DNA from: Caulobacterales bacterium
GTDB lineage: Bacteria > Pseudomonadota > Alphaproteobacteria > Caulobacterales > Aquidulcibacteraceae
DNA: 64,000 nucleotides
Reading direction: 5' to 3'
Assembly: GCA_017303355.1 (NCBI GenBank)
Contig: JAFLCU010000005.1
Span: 186,001-250,000, forward strand
A program made the position numbers and the translations under genes. Shown here one piece after another: positions 42,667 through 50,891 of this stretch. Every line of letters starts with the position of its first letter. Positions within the stretch are counted from its first letter, which is position 1. Below the pieces are notes generated by a model. That model worked only from the letters and a program-made list of their open reading frames with translations, made no database searches and was not told the origin of the DNA.

Positions 42667-43758
42667 ATGACTCAATCGCGCTTCGCCAAGCTGATCGATC
42701 TGGCGCGCACGCCCGACAGCAATCAACGACGCGAATTGCTGCGCGAGGTCACCGACCTGTTCTTCGCGACCTCCGACTCGCGCACCGGGCGTGAAACCGC
42801 GCTGTTTGACGACGTGCTCCAACTCGTCGCCGCCGAAATGCAGGACGAGGTGCTGGCCGAGTTGGCCGAGCGTTTCGCCAACGCCGACGACGCCCCGACG
42901 GGCTTGATGCGCGACCTCGCCAACCATTCGTTTGAAATTTCGGGGCCTGTGCTGCGTCACAGCAAGGTGCTTGACGAGCAGACCTTGCTCCACGTCGTCA
43001 ACTATCAAAGCCAAAACCACATCAAGGCCGTCGCCCAGCGCGGCGATGTCAGCGAAACCATTTCCGACGCCATCGTGCGCTTTGGCGACGACAACGCACT
43101 CGATGCGCTGATCCGCAACGACGGCGCCAGGATTTCCCGCACCAGCATGGAAGCCGCCGTCGACCGCGCGCGCCGCAACGCCTTCCTGCATGAATCCGTG
43201 GTCAAACGGCACGACATCCCGCTCGATCTGCTCAACGAAATGTATTTCGTCGTCGAGACCCGGCTACGCGACCAGATCATGGAGCGCAATTCCAAGGTCG
43301 ACCAAGCCACGCTCGACGACGCCCTCGCCAAGGCGCGCGACCGTATGCGTCACGCCGTCGCCGACGTCACCGCGGAAGCCAAGAACGCGATGGCGTTCAT
43401 CAATTCCAAGAAAAACCAAGGTGAGCTGAACGCGCGCCTGCTGGTGTCGCTCTATCGCGAAGCCAAGCAGATGCATTTCCTCTACGGCCTGGCCGAGATC
43501 ACCAATCTCGATCACCAAACCGTCGCCGAACTGCTCGAGCGCAAGGATATCGACGGCCTCGCCATGATTTGCCGCGCGGCCAACATTGAACGTCCGTTGT
43601 TCGTGACGCTCGCGGTGCTGGCCTGCGGCGGCGATGGCGCCATGGCGCGCGCGGAGGAGTTTGGCCGCATGTATAATGACGTGCCGGTCGAAGCCGCGCA
43701 GCGGGCGATGCGCTTCTTCAAAGTCCGCAAAGGCGCCGACGGCGCGCGCGCCGCTTAA
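42667..43758 (+). CDS. DUF2336 domain protein (363 aa)
   Basis: All-helical soluble protein with the alphaproteobacterial DUF2336 pattern: LIDLARTPDSNQRRELLREVTDLFF, LAELAERFANADDAPTGLMRDLANHSFEIS and IVRFGDDNALDALIRNDGARIS (each in parts), resembling HEAT-like repeats. No catalytic motif. AGGA lies nine bases before the ATG. A second DUF2336 gene is at 59901-61115. The biochemical role of the family is unknown. Confidence 0.88.
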   Translation: MTQSRFAKLIDLARTPDSNQRRELLREVTDLFFATSDSRTGRETALFDDVLQLVAAEMQDEVLAELAERFANADDAPTGLMRDLANHSFEISGPVLRHSKVLDEQTLLHVVNYQSQNHIKAVAQRGDVSETISDAIVRFGDDNALDALIRNDGARISRTSMEAAVDRARRNAFLHESVVKRHDIPLDLLNEMYFVVETRLRDQIMERNSKVDQATLDDALAKARDRMRHAVADVTAEAKNAMAFINSKKNQGELNARLLVSLYREAKQMHFLYGLAEITNLDHQTVAELLERKDIDGLAMICRAANIERPLFVTLAVLACGGDGAMARAEEFGRMYNDVPVEAAQRAMRFFKVRKGADGARAA

Positions 43759-43775
43759 CGCTCACAATATGGACC

Positions 43776-43793
43776 GCCGGCGCCCTCGCCGGC
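43776..43793. terminator. Bidirectional hairpin between convergent DUF2336 and prfC
   Basis: GCCGGCG (43776-43782) and CGCCGGC (43787-43793) form a perfect seven-pair stem with a CCCT loop in the 40 bases between two convergent genes. No T-run on either strand, so termination may need Rho; it may also protect both mRNA 3' ends. Confidence 0.5.
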
Positions 43794-43798
43794 ATGGA

Positions 43799-45397
43799 TC
43801 AAACACGCTCCTTCGACGCGCTGAACCTGATCTTCGGGCTCTTTTCCTGCACGTAGCCGATTTCCCACGCGCTCTTGCCCAGGAACACCGGTGAGCCGTC
43901 GACGTCCTCGGCCATCTGCATTTTTGACTTCTCGATGAAGGCTTCGAGATCGGCGCGGTTCTCCGCGCTGATCCAGCGCGCGGCTTGATACGGCGAGGTC
44001 TCGAACAGCACCTCTAGGCCGTACTCGGCCTTCATCCGTTCATCGAGCACCTCGAACTGCAGCTGCCCCACCGCGCCGACGACAAGATCGCCGCCCGTGA
44101 TCGGCTTGAACACCTGAGTCACGCCCTCTTCGCCGAGCGATTCCAGCGCCTTGCGCAAATGCTTTTGCTTCAGCGGATCGCGCACGCGCACGCGCTTCAG
44201 GATTTCCGGCGCGAAATTCGGAATGCCCTTGAACGAAATATCGCCCGCTTCGGAGAGAGAATCGCCGACGCGCAGCCCGCCATGGCTGGGAATGCCGATC
44301 ACATCGCCTGGAAACGCTTCGTCGGCGATCTCGCGCTCCTGCGCCATGAACATCAGCGGGTTGTGTACGTTGAGCGATTTGCCGATCGCGCTCTTCAGCG
44401 TCATGCCGCGCTTGAAACGGCCGGAAACGACGCGAAAGAACCCCACGCGGTCACGGTGCTTGGGATCCATGTTCGCCTGTATCTTGAACACGAACCCGCT
44501 GACGCGATCATCGCCTGGCTCGATCTCGGTCTCGACGCCCTTCGCCACGGCCTTCTGCGCTTCAGGCGCGGGCGCATGCGCACCGATCCCAGCCAGCAGC
44601 TCTAGCACGCCGAAGCGGCGCAGCGCCGAGCCGAAATAAACCGGCGTCAGATGCCCTTCACGGAACGCCTTCAAATCAAACTTCGGCAGCCCCTCGCGCG
44701 CCAGCTCCGCCGTTTCCGTCAGTTCCGCGCGCACGTCGTCTGAAACGCCTTCAAGGAAGTCATTGCCGCCGCGCTTCTGGCGCTCCTGGCTGGCGAAGCC
44801 TTGCTCGCCTGCCTCAAGCCGCTTGAACGGCACGAACTCGTCCGTCGTCAGATCGAGCATGCCGGCGAAACGCTGGCCGGACGCAGCCGGCCAATACATC
44901 GGCGCTGTATCCATCGCCAACTTGGAGTGGATTTCATCCAGCAGCGCGAACGGATCCTGCGCTTCGCGGTCCATCTTGTTGATGAAGGTGGTGATCGGAA
45001 TGTCGCGCAGCCGGCACACCTCGAACAGCTTCAGCGTTTGCGGCTCGATGCCCTTGGCGGCGTCGAGCACCATGATCGCGGAATCCGCCGCCGTCAGCGT
45101 GCGATACGTGTCTTCCGAAAAATCCTCGTGGCCCGGCGTGTCGAGCAGATTGAACACCAGCCCATCGTGTTCAAACATCATCACCGAACTCGACACCGAG
45201 ATGCCGCGCTCGCGCTCGATCTTCATCCAGTCCGACTTGGTGCGCCGCGCCTGGCCGCGCGCGGCCACCGCGCCCGCCAAGTGGATCGCGCCGCCCGCGA
45301 GCAGCAGCGTTTCGGTGAGCGTCGTCTTGCCGGCGTCAGGGTGCGAAATGATCGCGAACGTGCGGCGGCGCGCGGCCTCGGTGGCGGGGTCGGACAT
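43799..45397 (-). CDS. prfC: Peptide chain release factor 3
   Basis: Translational GTPase that recycles RF1/RF2 from the ribosome. 532 residues from the ATG at 45397 (MSDPATEAARRRTFAIISH); a longer frame would add G-quadruplex-region residues. G1 SHPDAGKTT, G3 DTPGHEDF, G4 NKMD; domains II and III follow (GVLELLAGIG, QLQFEVLDERMKAEYGLEV in parts). The upstream region contains a G-rich inverted repeat. Confidence 0.96.
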   Translation of the reverse strand: MSDPATEAARRRTFAIISHPDAGKTTLTETLLLAGGAIHLAGAVAARGQARRTKSDWMKIERERGISVSSSVMMFEHDGLVFNLLDTPGHEDFSEDTYRTLTAADSAIMVLDAAKGIEPQTLKLFEVCRLRDIPITTFINKMDREAQDPFALLDEIHSKLAMDTAPMYWPAASGQRFAGMLDLTTDEFVPFKRLEAGEQGFASQERQKRGGNDFLEGVSDDVRAELTETAELAREGLPKFDLKAFREGHLTPVYFGSALRRFGVLELLAGIGAHAPAPEAQKAVAKGVETEIEPGDDRVSGFVFKIQANMDPKHRDRVGFFRVVSGRFKRGMTLKSAIGKSLNVHNPLMFMAQEREIADEAFPGDVIGIPSHGGLRVGDSLSEAGDISFKGIPNFAPEILKRVRVRDPLKQKHLRKALESLGEEGVTQVFKPITGGDLVVGAVGQLQFEVLDERMKAEYGLEVLFETSPYQAARWISAENRADLEAFIEKSKMQMAEDVDGSPVFLGKSAWEIGYVQEKSPKIRFSASKERV

Positions 45398-45407
45398 AAT
45401 CGGGACT

Positions 45408-45508
45408 GGGGGTTTGGGATTGGGGATTGGGTGGGGTGTTAGCAAGCATCAGGCGCCGGCGCCATCATCCAGCGCAACAATCCCCAATCCCTACCCCCCA
45501 GCACCCCC
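45408..45508. repeat. G-rich inverted repeat with quadruplex potential on both strands
   Basis: GGGATTGGGGATTG at 45416-45429 is repeated in exact reverse complement at 45478-45491. The plus strand carries five runs of three or more G between 45408 and 45436 (spacers 1-3 bases); the minus strand carries four such runs between 45482 and 45508. The 48-base interior includes the self-complementary GGCGCCGGCGCC. The left arm lies 10 bases before the prfC start and the right arm covers the stop codon of the DUF1491 gene. Confidence 0.8.
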
Positions 45509-45841
45509 ATCCACCGGCTCCTGCAAAAAATGCCGCCCCAGCTTGTCCTCGATCTCCACCACCCAGAGATCGGGATCGTTCTCGGCCCGTTTGCGGATAT
45601 GCGCATCGACGTCCGGCTCAAAATTCCCCAGCGGGCCCGCCGAAAGATCGAGCCAAATCCGCTCGCCTGCGCCATTACGCGCCGGCGCGTAGAGCCGCGC
45701 CTTACCGTCGAGGCTGGCCACCTTGACCATCACCGCGCCCGCGTCCGCATCGCCCTTGCGCACCACGCCCGCGAACGCCCCCGCGATCCCGGCGCGGCGG
45801 ATGAGGGCGCTGGCCCAAAACTCGGTCTTCAGCTCGTCCAT
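45491..45841 (-). CDS. DUF1491 family protein (116 aa)
   Basis: Small cytoplasmic protein. DUF1491 hallmarks: TEFWASALIRRAGIAGAFA, VVRKGDADAGAVMVKV, RLYAPAR and the C-terminal DPDLWVVEIEDKLGRHFL (in short parts). Function unknown; widespread in alphaproteobacteria. The last codons lie inside the G-rich inverted repeat, giving a Gly-rich tail (VDGGAGG). Transcribed towards prfC, from which it may be read through. Confidence 0.88.
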   Translation of the reverse strand: MDELKTEFWASALIRRAGIAGAFAGVVRKGDADAGAVMVKVASLDGKARLYAPARNGAGERIWLDLSAGPLGNFEPDVDAHIRKRAENDPDLWVVEIEDKLGRHFLQEPVDGGAGG

Positions 45842-45895
45842 CGCCGCTCTCGTAAACCGGAACGCAACGCCATTGCTTTAACCTCTTTGGCTCTC

Positions 45896-46723
45896 ATGCG
45901 CGCCCTTCTTCTTGCCGCCGTGTTAACGGCCACCCTCGCCAGCGTGGCCTCGGCCACCGAAGGCCCCAACGCGCGCGAAGCCTATGTCGAGCGTCGCGGC
46001 CTATTGGAAGCCGACGCGCAATGCCGCCTGCTGACGCCCTCGATCCGCGCCGCTTTGCAAGTGGGCGTCACCCAGGCGCGCGGTTCGCTGCTGCGCGCAG
46101 GCTGGTCGAACGCGCAGATGCGCCAGCTTGAAAGCGCCGTCGTCAGCGCCGCCCGCGCCCGCGCCTGCAACGATGCGCGCACGCACGAGGCCGCCACCGG
46201 CGCCAATCGTTCGTTCGCGCAATGGGCCAATGCCGGTACGATGCAATTTCCCGGCTGGGAGCGCACCTGGACCGCGCGCCGCGCCGCAGGCGGCTGGCGC
46301 TTGAGCCAAAACATCGACGGCCCGCTCGCCGCCACCTTCGGCGTGCGCGACAGCGACAACGCCCAGCGCCTCACCCTCGTTATCGCCGACGCCACCAGCG
46401 CTCGCTTGGTGATGCGCGACGCGCGCCGCGCCGGCCCCGTCGAGGTCACGCTGCCGCAGCGTATGTCCTACGGCCTCGCCGCGGGCGCTGCCCCCACCAC
46501 CGCCGCGCAAAGCGTGCCTTCAACACGCAGCGTCGAGCGTCTCAGCGGCGGCCGCTCTCAGGCCGTGTTCGTCTTCCCCGACACCGCCTTCCGCGACCTC
46601 CTCGCGCTCGACCCGCGCGAAAGCGTCGAAATCCACGTGACGCAAGGCCGCGCAACCCACCGCCTCCTCGTAGAAGTCGGCGACATCGCCGCCGCCCGAG
46701 CGTTTCTCACGCTGCAGCGCTAG
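45896..46723 (+). CDS. Secreted protein of unknown function (275 aa)
   Basis: Signal peptide (residues 1-20, LLLAAVLTATLASVASA) then an N-terminal helical region (about 30-115) with Cys42 and Cys98 that may pair, and a beta-rich C-terminal region (about 125-270; GWERTWTARRAAGGWRLSQ, LTLVIADATSARLVMRDARR). No family recognised. ATG at 45896 chosen because it starts the signal peptide. Divergent from DUF1491 with 54 bases between. Confidence 0.75.
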   Translation: MRALLLAAVLTATLASVASATEGPNAREAYVERRGLLEADAQCRLLTPSIRAALQVGVTQARGSLLRAGWSNAQMRQLESAVVSAARARACNDARTHEAATGANRSFAQWANAGTMQFPGWERTWTARRAAGGWRLSQNIDGPLAATFGVRDSDNAQRLTLVIADATSARLVMRDARRAGPVEVTLPQRMSYGLAAGAAPTTAAQSVPSTRSVERLSGGRSQAVFVFPDTAFRDLLALDPRESVEIHVTQGRATHRLLVEVGDIAAARAFLTLQR

Positions 46724-46753
46724 GAGCCATCGCCAACCGCCGCCAACATAAAT

Positions 46754-46770
46754 GCGGAGCAGCGCTTCGC
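46754..46770. terminator. Short hairpin between convergent genes
   Basis: GCGGAGC (46754-46760) and GCTTCGC (46764-46770) pair with one G-U over an AGC loop. It lies in the 63-base gap between a plus-strand secreted protein and a minus-strand orphan. No T-run; weak evidence. Confidence 0.3.
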
Positions 46771-46786
46771 ACGCCGACGCCATGCG

Positions 46787-47587
46787 TCATTTCGGCGATG
46801 TGGGCTCCTCGCCATCCTGCGAAAGCGAACTCTCCTGTGCAGCGTTGAATATCATCTCCAACGCGGCCAAAACTTCGCGTTTGCGACGCTGCCGCGCATC
46901 GTCGCTCAGAGCAGGATTGTTCGGCGGCGCGAATTCCAATTGCCGCTCAATGAAAACGTCAGATGTAAAATACGGACTATGCTCGGCATCCGCCGCTTGA
47001 AACGCCTCCGGCGCGGCACGCTCCATCGCGTAAGCGGCGGCGTCCAATTGCAGACAATAGATGCGCTGCTCAAGGTTCGCCCGATCAAGGCGGTCGTAAC
47101 AATCTTGAGCCGCCGCAAGCCATCCTAGAAAGCCGCCAGTCCGATAGGCCGCGGCGGCATCGGCCATCGCGCGTTGCGTCGCCGCCATCGTTACATTCGG
47201 AGACGGCAAATCCTCATCCAGCGAGGCGTATGGCTGAGGCTCGCGCTCCGGCGCATCTGATCCCGCCAGCGGCGCCTCTTGACTCGGATCGTCGTGAAGA
47301 GAAACGGCCCCGCGATCGTTGAGGGTCACCTGCGCCTGCGCGGCATCGTTGACCGGGATGCTGACGCCATGCACGGCGCGCCAAAGGAACGGAGCCACCG
47401 CAATAACGATTATCGCCAGAATGAGCCTATGCGCGCCGCGCAGCCAAGCTTGTCGGCGCCGCGCCACTTCCGCTTTCACAACCCCCCGCGCTACGATGGC
47501 TGCCTCGCGATCCTCGGGCGACAGTCCTTCGAACGGATCGTTACTAGCCCCGCCAGCGCTCGAACTTGGTTCGTGGCGTCCCCCCAT
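46787..47587 (-). CDS. Orphan membrane-anchored protein (266 aa)
   Basis: ATG at 47587 chosen because AAGAGG lies six bases upstream; a longer frame to 47818 would overlap another ORF and has no such site. Cytoplasmic charged N-terminus (about 1-50; LSPEDREAAIVARGVVKAEVARRRQ), one membrane helix (about 57-73, LILAIIVIAVAPFLW), then an acidic linker rich in Pro, Asp, Glu and a helical domain with two cysteines (DCYDRLDRANLEQRIYCLQLD). No family recognised. GC content looks lower than in its neighbours. Confidence 0.65.
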   Translation of the reverse strand: MGGRHEPSSSAGGASNDPFEGLSPEDREAAIVARGVVKAEVARRRQAWLRGAHRLILAIIVIAVAPFLWRAVHGVSIPVNDAAQAQVTLNDRGAVSLHDDPSQEAPLAGSDAPEREPQPYASLDEDLPSPNVTMAATQRAMADAAAAYRTGGFLGWLAAAQDCYDRLDRANLEQRIYCLQLDAAAYAMERAAPEAFQAADAEHSPYFTSDVFIERQLEFAPPNNPALSDDARQRRKREVLAALEMIFNAAQESSLSQDGEEPTSPK

Positions 47588-47711
47588 ACATCGCCTCTTG
47601 TACTCAGCCCAATCGATACCGCGCTTTGAATCTACGTTTTCGTGTTGGAAGCCACAAGCTTGAACACCGACGCCCAGCCAAGCCGCACGCCTCTCAGCCG
47701 GCCCACGCAAG

Positions 47712-47990
47712 CTATTTGCGTACGCACTCGCGCGCCATGTACGCCAGTCGAACAATAGCTTCCAGCCGGCAGCGAGTTTGCACGTCCGCTGCGCGCCGCA
47801 ATATCGCCGCCGCGCCACCGGCTCGTTTCACCGCCACTGTAGCGGCATACGAATCGTCAAGAGCGAGAGGCCGCTTCGGGTCCAATAGCACCTCCAACGG
47901 AGGTTGAATGTTCACCAGTAGCTCGTCAGCGAGACGCTCAAGCTCGGCGGGCTCAAACTCACGATCTGGCCATTCTTGGGGAGATGACAT
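47712..47990 (-). CDS. Possible small orphan protein (92 aa)
   Basis: The only ORF in 47588-48051 that reads like a protein: acidic N-terminal helix (FEPAELERLADELLVN), then helices ending ARECVRK. It begins 61 bases after the stop of the upstream kinase in the same direction. No recognisable ribosome site precedes its ATG and no family is known, so it may be spurious. The rest of this stretch shows nothing beyond an AT-rich palindrome GATATATATC at 48044-48053. Confidence 0.4.
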   Translation of the reverse strand: MSSPQEWPDREFEPAELERLADELLVNIQPPLEVLLDPKRPLALDDSYAATVAVKRAGGAAAILRRAADVQTRCRLEAIVRLAYMARECVRK

Positions 47991-48051
47991 CGACGTTGAA
48001 CGCTAACCGGCGCTCGCTGTTCCATCTCGAAGCGGACATTCAAGATATATA

Positions 48052-49263
48052 TCAGCCCGCCCTCAACACCGGCAGCACCACCCGCACCAGCGCGCCGCCG
48101 CCGGGCGCATCGAGCAGGCTCATCGTGCCGCCGTGCAGATCGCAAAGCGCGCGCACCAGCGCCAAGCCCAGCCCCGTGCCTTCCGCGCGCGCGCCGCCTG
48201 AGCCGCGCTCGAACGCCTGGCCCAATTTATCGCGCTCGCCTTCGGGAAAGCCCGGACCGTTGTCGAGCGTGTCCAAACGCAGCGCGCCGTCGACGGCGCT
48301 TGCACTCACCACCACCTTGCCGCCCTCTGGCGTAAACTTGATGGCGTTGCCGATCGTGTTGATCAGCATGCGCGTCACCGCGCGCGCGTCGGCATGCACC
48401 AAGAGCGGCGCTTCCGGCGTCACCATGCCGAGCGCAATCTGCTTTTTCTCCGCCGCATCGATCGACACGCGCACAACATCCTCAATGACGCCGCGCACGT
48501 CGAACTCCTCGCGCACGATCTCATAGCGCCCGGCTTCGATCTTCGAGAGATCGAGCAGATCGTTGACCAGCCCCAAAAGATGCGCGCCGCTCTTCCGGAT
48601 CAGCCCGGCATATTCGACATAACGGGCGCCAAGCTCGCCAAAGAGCTGGCGCTCGATCATCTCCGAGAAGCCCAGAATATGCGTCAGCGGCGTGCGCAGC
48701 TCGTGGCTTACCTCGGCGATGCGCGCGCCCATCGCCTGCGCGCGCGGCGCGGCCTCGTCGCGGCTCAGCGCCATCAGCCCCGCCGCGAAGGCGATCGCCA
48801 CGACGCTCAGCGTTTCGGGAAACGGCCCCAACGCATGCGCGGGCTCGCCCAACGCCAGGAACGCGGCGACCGCGAAGCCCAGCACCGCGCCCGCGCCACA
48901 TTCCGCCGCCCATGGCCGCTTGATCGCCAAAGCCAACGCCGGCGCGACCAGCAGCATCGCCGCCAGTGGCGATTGCGTCCCGCCCGTGCCGGAAATCAGA
49001 CCAATCGTGCTTAACAGCCAAACCAGCAAAAGGCTCAGCGCGGCCCATTTTCCGCCCAGTCGCGGCAGCAACATGAAACTTGTGAAAGCTGGCGCGATCG
49101 CCAACGCCGCCGCCCACGCCAGTGATTGGGGCTCCGCGCCATTGAAAAACGCCAACGCCGCGGTTCCGCTGACGCCGGCCAGCCAAAGCCAGCAGGCCCA
49201 TGCCAACAAAACAACGCGCGGCGCTGCTTTTGCAGGTGTGGTTACTGCCGTTTGTGTTGACAC
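48052..49263 (-). CDS. Membrane sensor histidine kinase, DivJ-like
   Basis: From GTG at 49263 the protein has 403 residues: six closely spaced membrane helices (about 18-40, 47-66, 73-90, 99-114, 120-138, 150-167) with almost no periplasmic loops, then HisKA with SHELRTPLTHILGFSEM (phospho-His187) and HATPase (GTGLGLALVRAL). The six-helix sensor plus this H-box resembles DivJ, the DivK kinase of Caulobacter. The start is uncertain: an ATG at 49350 is in frame but lies in the divergent promoter and lacks a ribosome site. Orthology needs a tree. Confidence 0.75.
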   Translation of the reverse strand: MSTQTAVTTPAKAAPRVVLLAWACWLWLAGVSGTAALAFFNGAEPQSLAWAAALAIAPAFTSFMLLPRLGGKWAALSLLLVWLLSTIGLISGTGGTQSPLAAMLLVAPALALAIKRPWAAECGAGAVLGFAVAAFLALGEPAHALGPFPETLSVVAIAFAAGLMALSRDEAAPRAQAMGARIAEVSHELRTPLTHILGFSEMIERQLFGELGARYVEYAGLIRKSGAHLLGLVNDLLDLSKIEAGRYEIVREEFDVRGVIEDVVRVSIDAAEKKQIALGMVTPEAPLLVHADARAVTRMLINTIGNAIKFTPEGGKVVVSASAVDGALRLDTLDNGPGFPEGERDKLGQAFERGSGGARAEGTGLGLALVRALCDLHGGTMSLLDAPGGGALVRVVLPVLRAG

Positions 49264-49281
49264 TGAAAGCCGGCTCGCGAG

Positions 49282-49297
49282 TAAAAGTCTTCTTAAC
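49282..49297. promoter_or_regulatory. CtrA-like motif, one mismatch
   Basis: TAAA-N7-TTAAC lies between the divergent DivJ-like kinase and the secreted protein at 49373, 19 bases upstream of the chosen kinase start. One mismatch from TTAA-N7-TTAAC. If the kinase starts further upstream, the site would be inside its coding region. Confidence 0.3.
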
Positions 49298-49372
49298 GCG
49301 TGGGGGACAGGATGCCCGCACCGAGTCGGACTCGGAAGCGGGTTCGCCATTTCAGGATGAGGGAGTACATCC

Positions 49373-50422
49373 ATGCAGCGTCTTGCGGTTTGGACCACCA
49401 CCGCGGCTGTCGCCCTGCTCGGCGTCGCCAACGCCCAGACCAATCCGGCCGCCGAAGGCGGCGCGGGCTCTGGCGATCTGCAAACCGCCGTAACCGCTTA
49501 CGCCGCCTACCAAAGCGATGTCGGCGAATTGCGCGCCTCGGCGCCGAATAACGCCAACACGCTGGAAGCGGCGCTCGATCGCGTGGCGCGCCACAATCGC
49601 GATGAACTGACGCGCGGCTGGATCGCCTATGGCGCGCAAACCGCCGCGCAATCGCCGGCCTTCGTGCAAGGCGTGCGCGACGCCGCCGCCTATTATGGCC
49701 GCGACGCCGTCGTCTGGGCGCTGACGGTCGATCCCTCCTACGCGCGCGGCCTGCGCGGCGGCAACGAAGCCACGCGCATGCTGCTCGACTCCGCCAACGC
49801 CGATAGCGCGCGCATCGTCTCGGTCGCCGATCGCTATCAGGAACTCGCCTATTCGATCCAACGTCAGCGTTGGGCCAACCAGGTCGCGCCGCAGCAAGCG
49901 CAGCGCGTGCAGCGCATCCGCACGCTCGGCCGCGAAGGTTCGCCCGATAACGCCGTGCCGGCCGAGGTGGCGCCGCGCCTGCGCGTGACGCCGCTTAGCC
50001 TCTCGCCCTCCAGTGATCCGACCGCCTATGGCGGGCGCCGCTTCTGGGACGCGGTGCGCGGCGGCGATCAAGTCGTCGAGGTCGCCTCCACGCCGGTCAG
50101 CTACCAATGGCGCGTCAACGTCACGCGCGGCGAAGCGCTCGACCGCATGGCCTCGGTGGCGGCTCTGCAAGCGCTCGACGCCGTCGATTCAAACCAAAGC
50201 GCGGTCACGCGCCTGATCAACGATCCGCGCTCGCGCGATTGCTTCGAGATGGCCCAGCTGCAGCTTTATCAATGCATGTCGGCCGCGCGCTTCCGTTATG
50301 AGAACGCGTTCTGCCTCGGCCAGCACGGCCTGCGCGATGTCGGCACCTGCATCGGCGCTGTCGCGCAACCGGAAGCCACCGCCATGTCGCCGATCCCGAC
50401 CGGCCACGGCGGGCGCGACTAA
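49373..50422 (+). CDS. Conserved secreted protein of unknown function (349 aa)
   Basis: Signal peptide at residues 1-22 (WTTTAAVALLGVANAQ). The mature part is mostly helical, rich in Ala, Gln and Arg (ALDRVARHNRDELTRGWIAYGAQTAAQS in parts), with four cysteines near the C-terminus (DCFEMAQLQLYQCMSAAR, AFCLGQHGLRDVGTCIG) that probably form two disulfides. ATG at 49373 has GAGGGA eight bases before it. No named domain recognised. Confidence 0.8.
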   Translation: MQRLAVWTTTAAVALLGVANAQTNPAAEGGAGSGDLQTAVTAYAAYQSDVGELRASAPNNANTLEAALDRVARHNRDELTRGWIAYGAQTAAQSPAFVQGVRDAAAYYGRDAVVWALTVDPSYARGLRGGNEATRMLLDSANADSARIVSVADRYQELAYSIQRQRWANQVAPQQAQRVQRIRTLGREGSPDNAVPAEVAPRLRVTPLSLSPSSDPTAYGGRRFWDAVRGGDQVVEVASTPVSYQWRVNVTRGEALDRMASVAALQALDAVDSNQSAVTRLINDPRSRDCFEMAQLQLYQCMSAARFRYENAFCLGQHGLRDVGTCIGAVAQPEATAMSPIPTGHGGRD

Positions 50423-50465
50423 CCGCGTCTTGCGGAACACCGTTCGAACGCGCATGTGCTGAGCC

Positions 50466-50891
50466 ATGAGCGCGATCGAGCAGACCATTCAAGAGCTCGC
50501 GGACGATTTCGCGCTCCTCCCTGACTGGGAGGAGCGCATTTCGCATGTGGTCGAGCTTGCGCGCACTTTGGAGCCGGTGAGCGAAGCCGAACGCACCGAG
50601 GAAAATCGCGTGCGCGGCTGCGTGAGCCGCGTCTGGCTTGTCGCCGAACGCCGCGCCGAAGCGCCGGAAAAGCTCTATTTTCGCGGCGATTCCGACGCCC
50701 ACTTGGTGCGCGGCGAGATCGCCATGCTGCTGCGCATCTTCTCCGGACGCACGCCGGCGGAAATCCTCTCCGTCGATCCGCGCGCTGTCTTCGAACGCCT
50801 CGGCCTGAAGGACGCGCTGACACAGCAACGCTCGAATGGCCTCTTCTCGATGATGAGCCGCATGCAGGACGCGGCCCGCGCCGCCGCTTAG
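50466..50891 (+). CDS. sufE: Cysteine desulfurase-enhancing protein SufE
   Basis: Accepts persulfide from SufS and passes it on for Fe-S cluster assembly. 141 residues; the acceptor cysteine is Cys52 in VRGCVSRVW. Family pattern IQELADDFALLPDWEERISHVVELAR and ALLRIFSGRTPAEIL fits throughout (in parts). Its stop overlaps the convergent GafZ-like gene stop by four bases, so the two mRNAs share complementary 3' ends. Confidence 0.95.
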   Translation: MSAIEQTIQELADDFALLPDWEERISHVVELARTLEPVSEAERTEENRVRGCVSRVWLVAERRAEAPEKLYFRGDSDAHLVRGEIAMLLRIFSGRTPAEILSVDPRAVFERLGLKDALTQQRSNGLFSMMSRMQDAARAAA

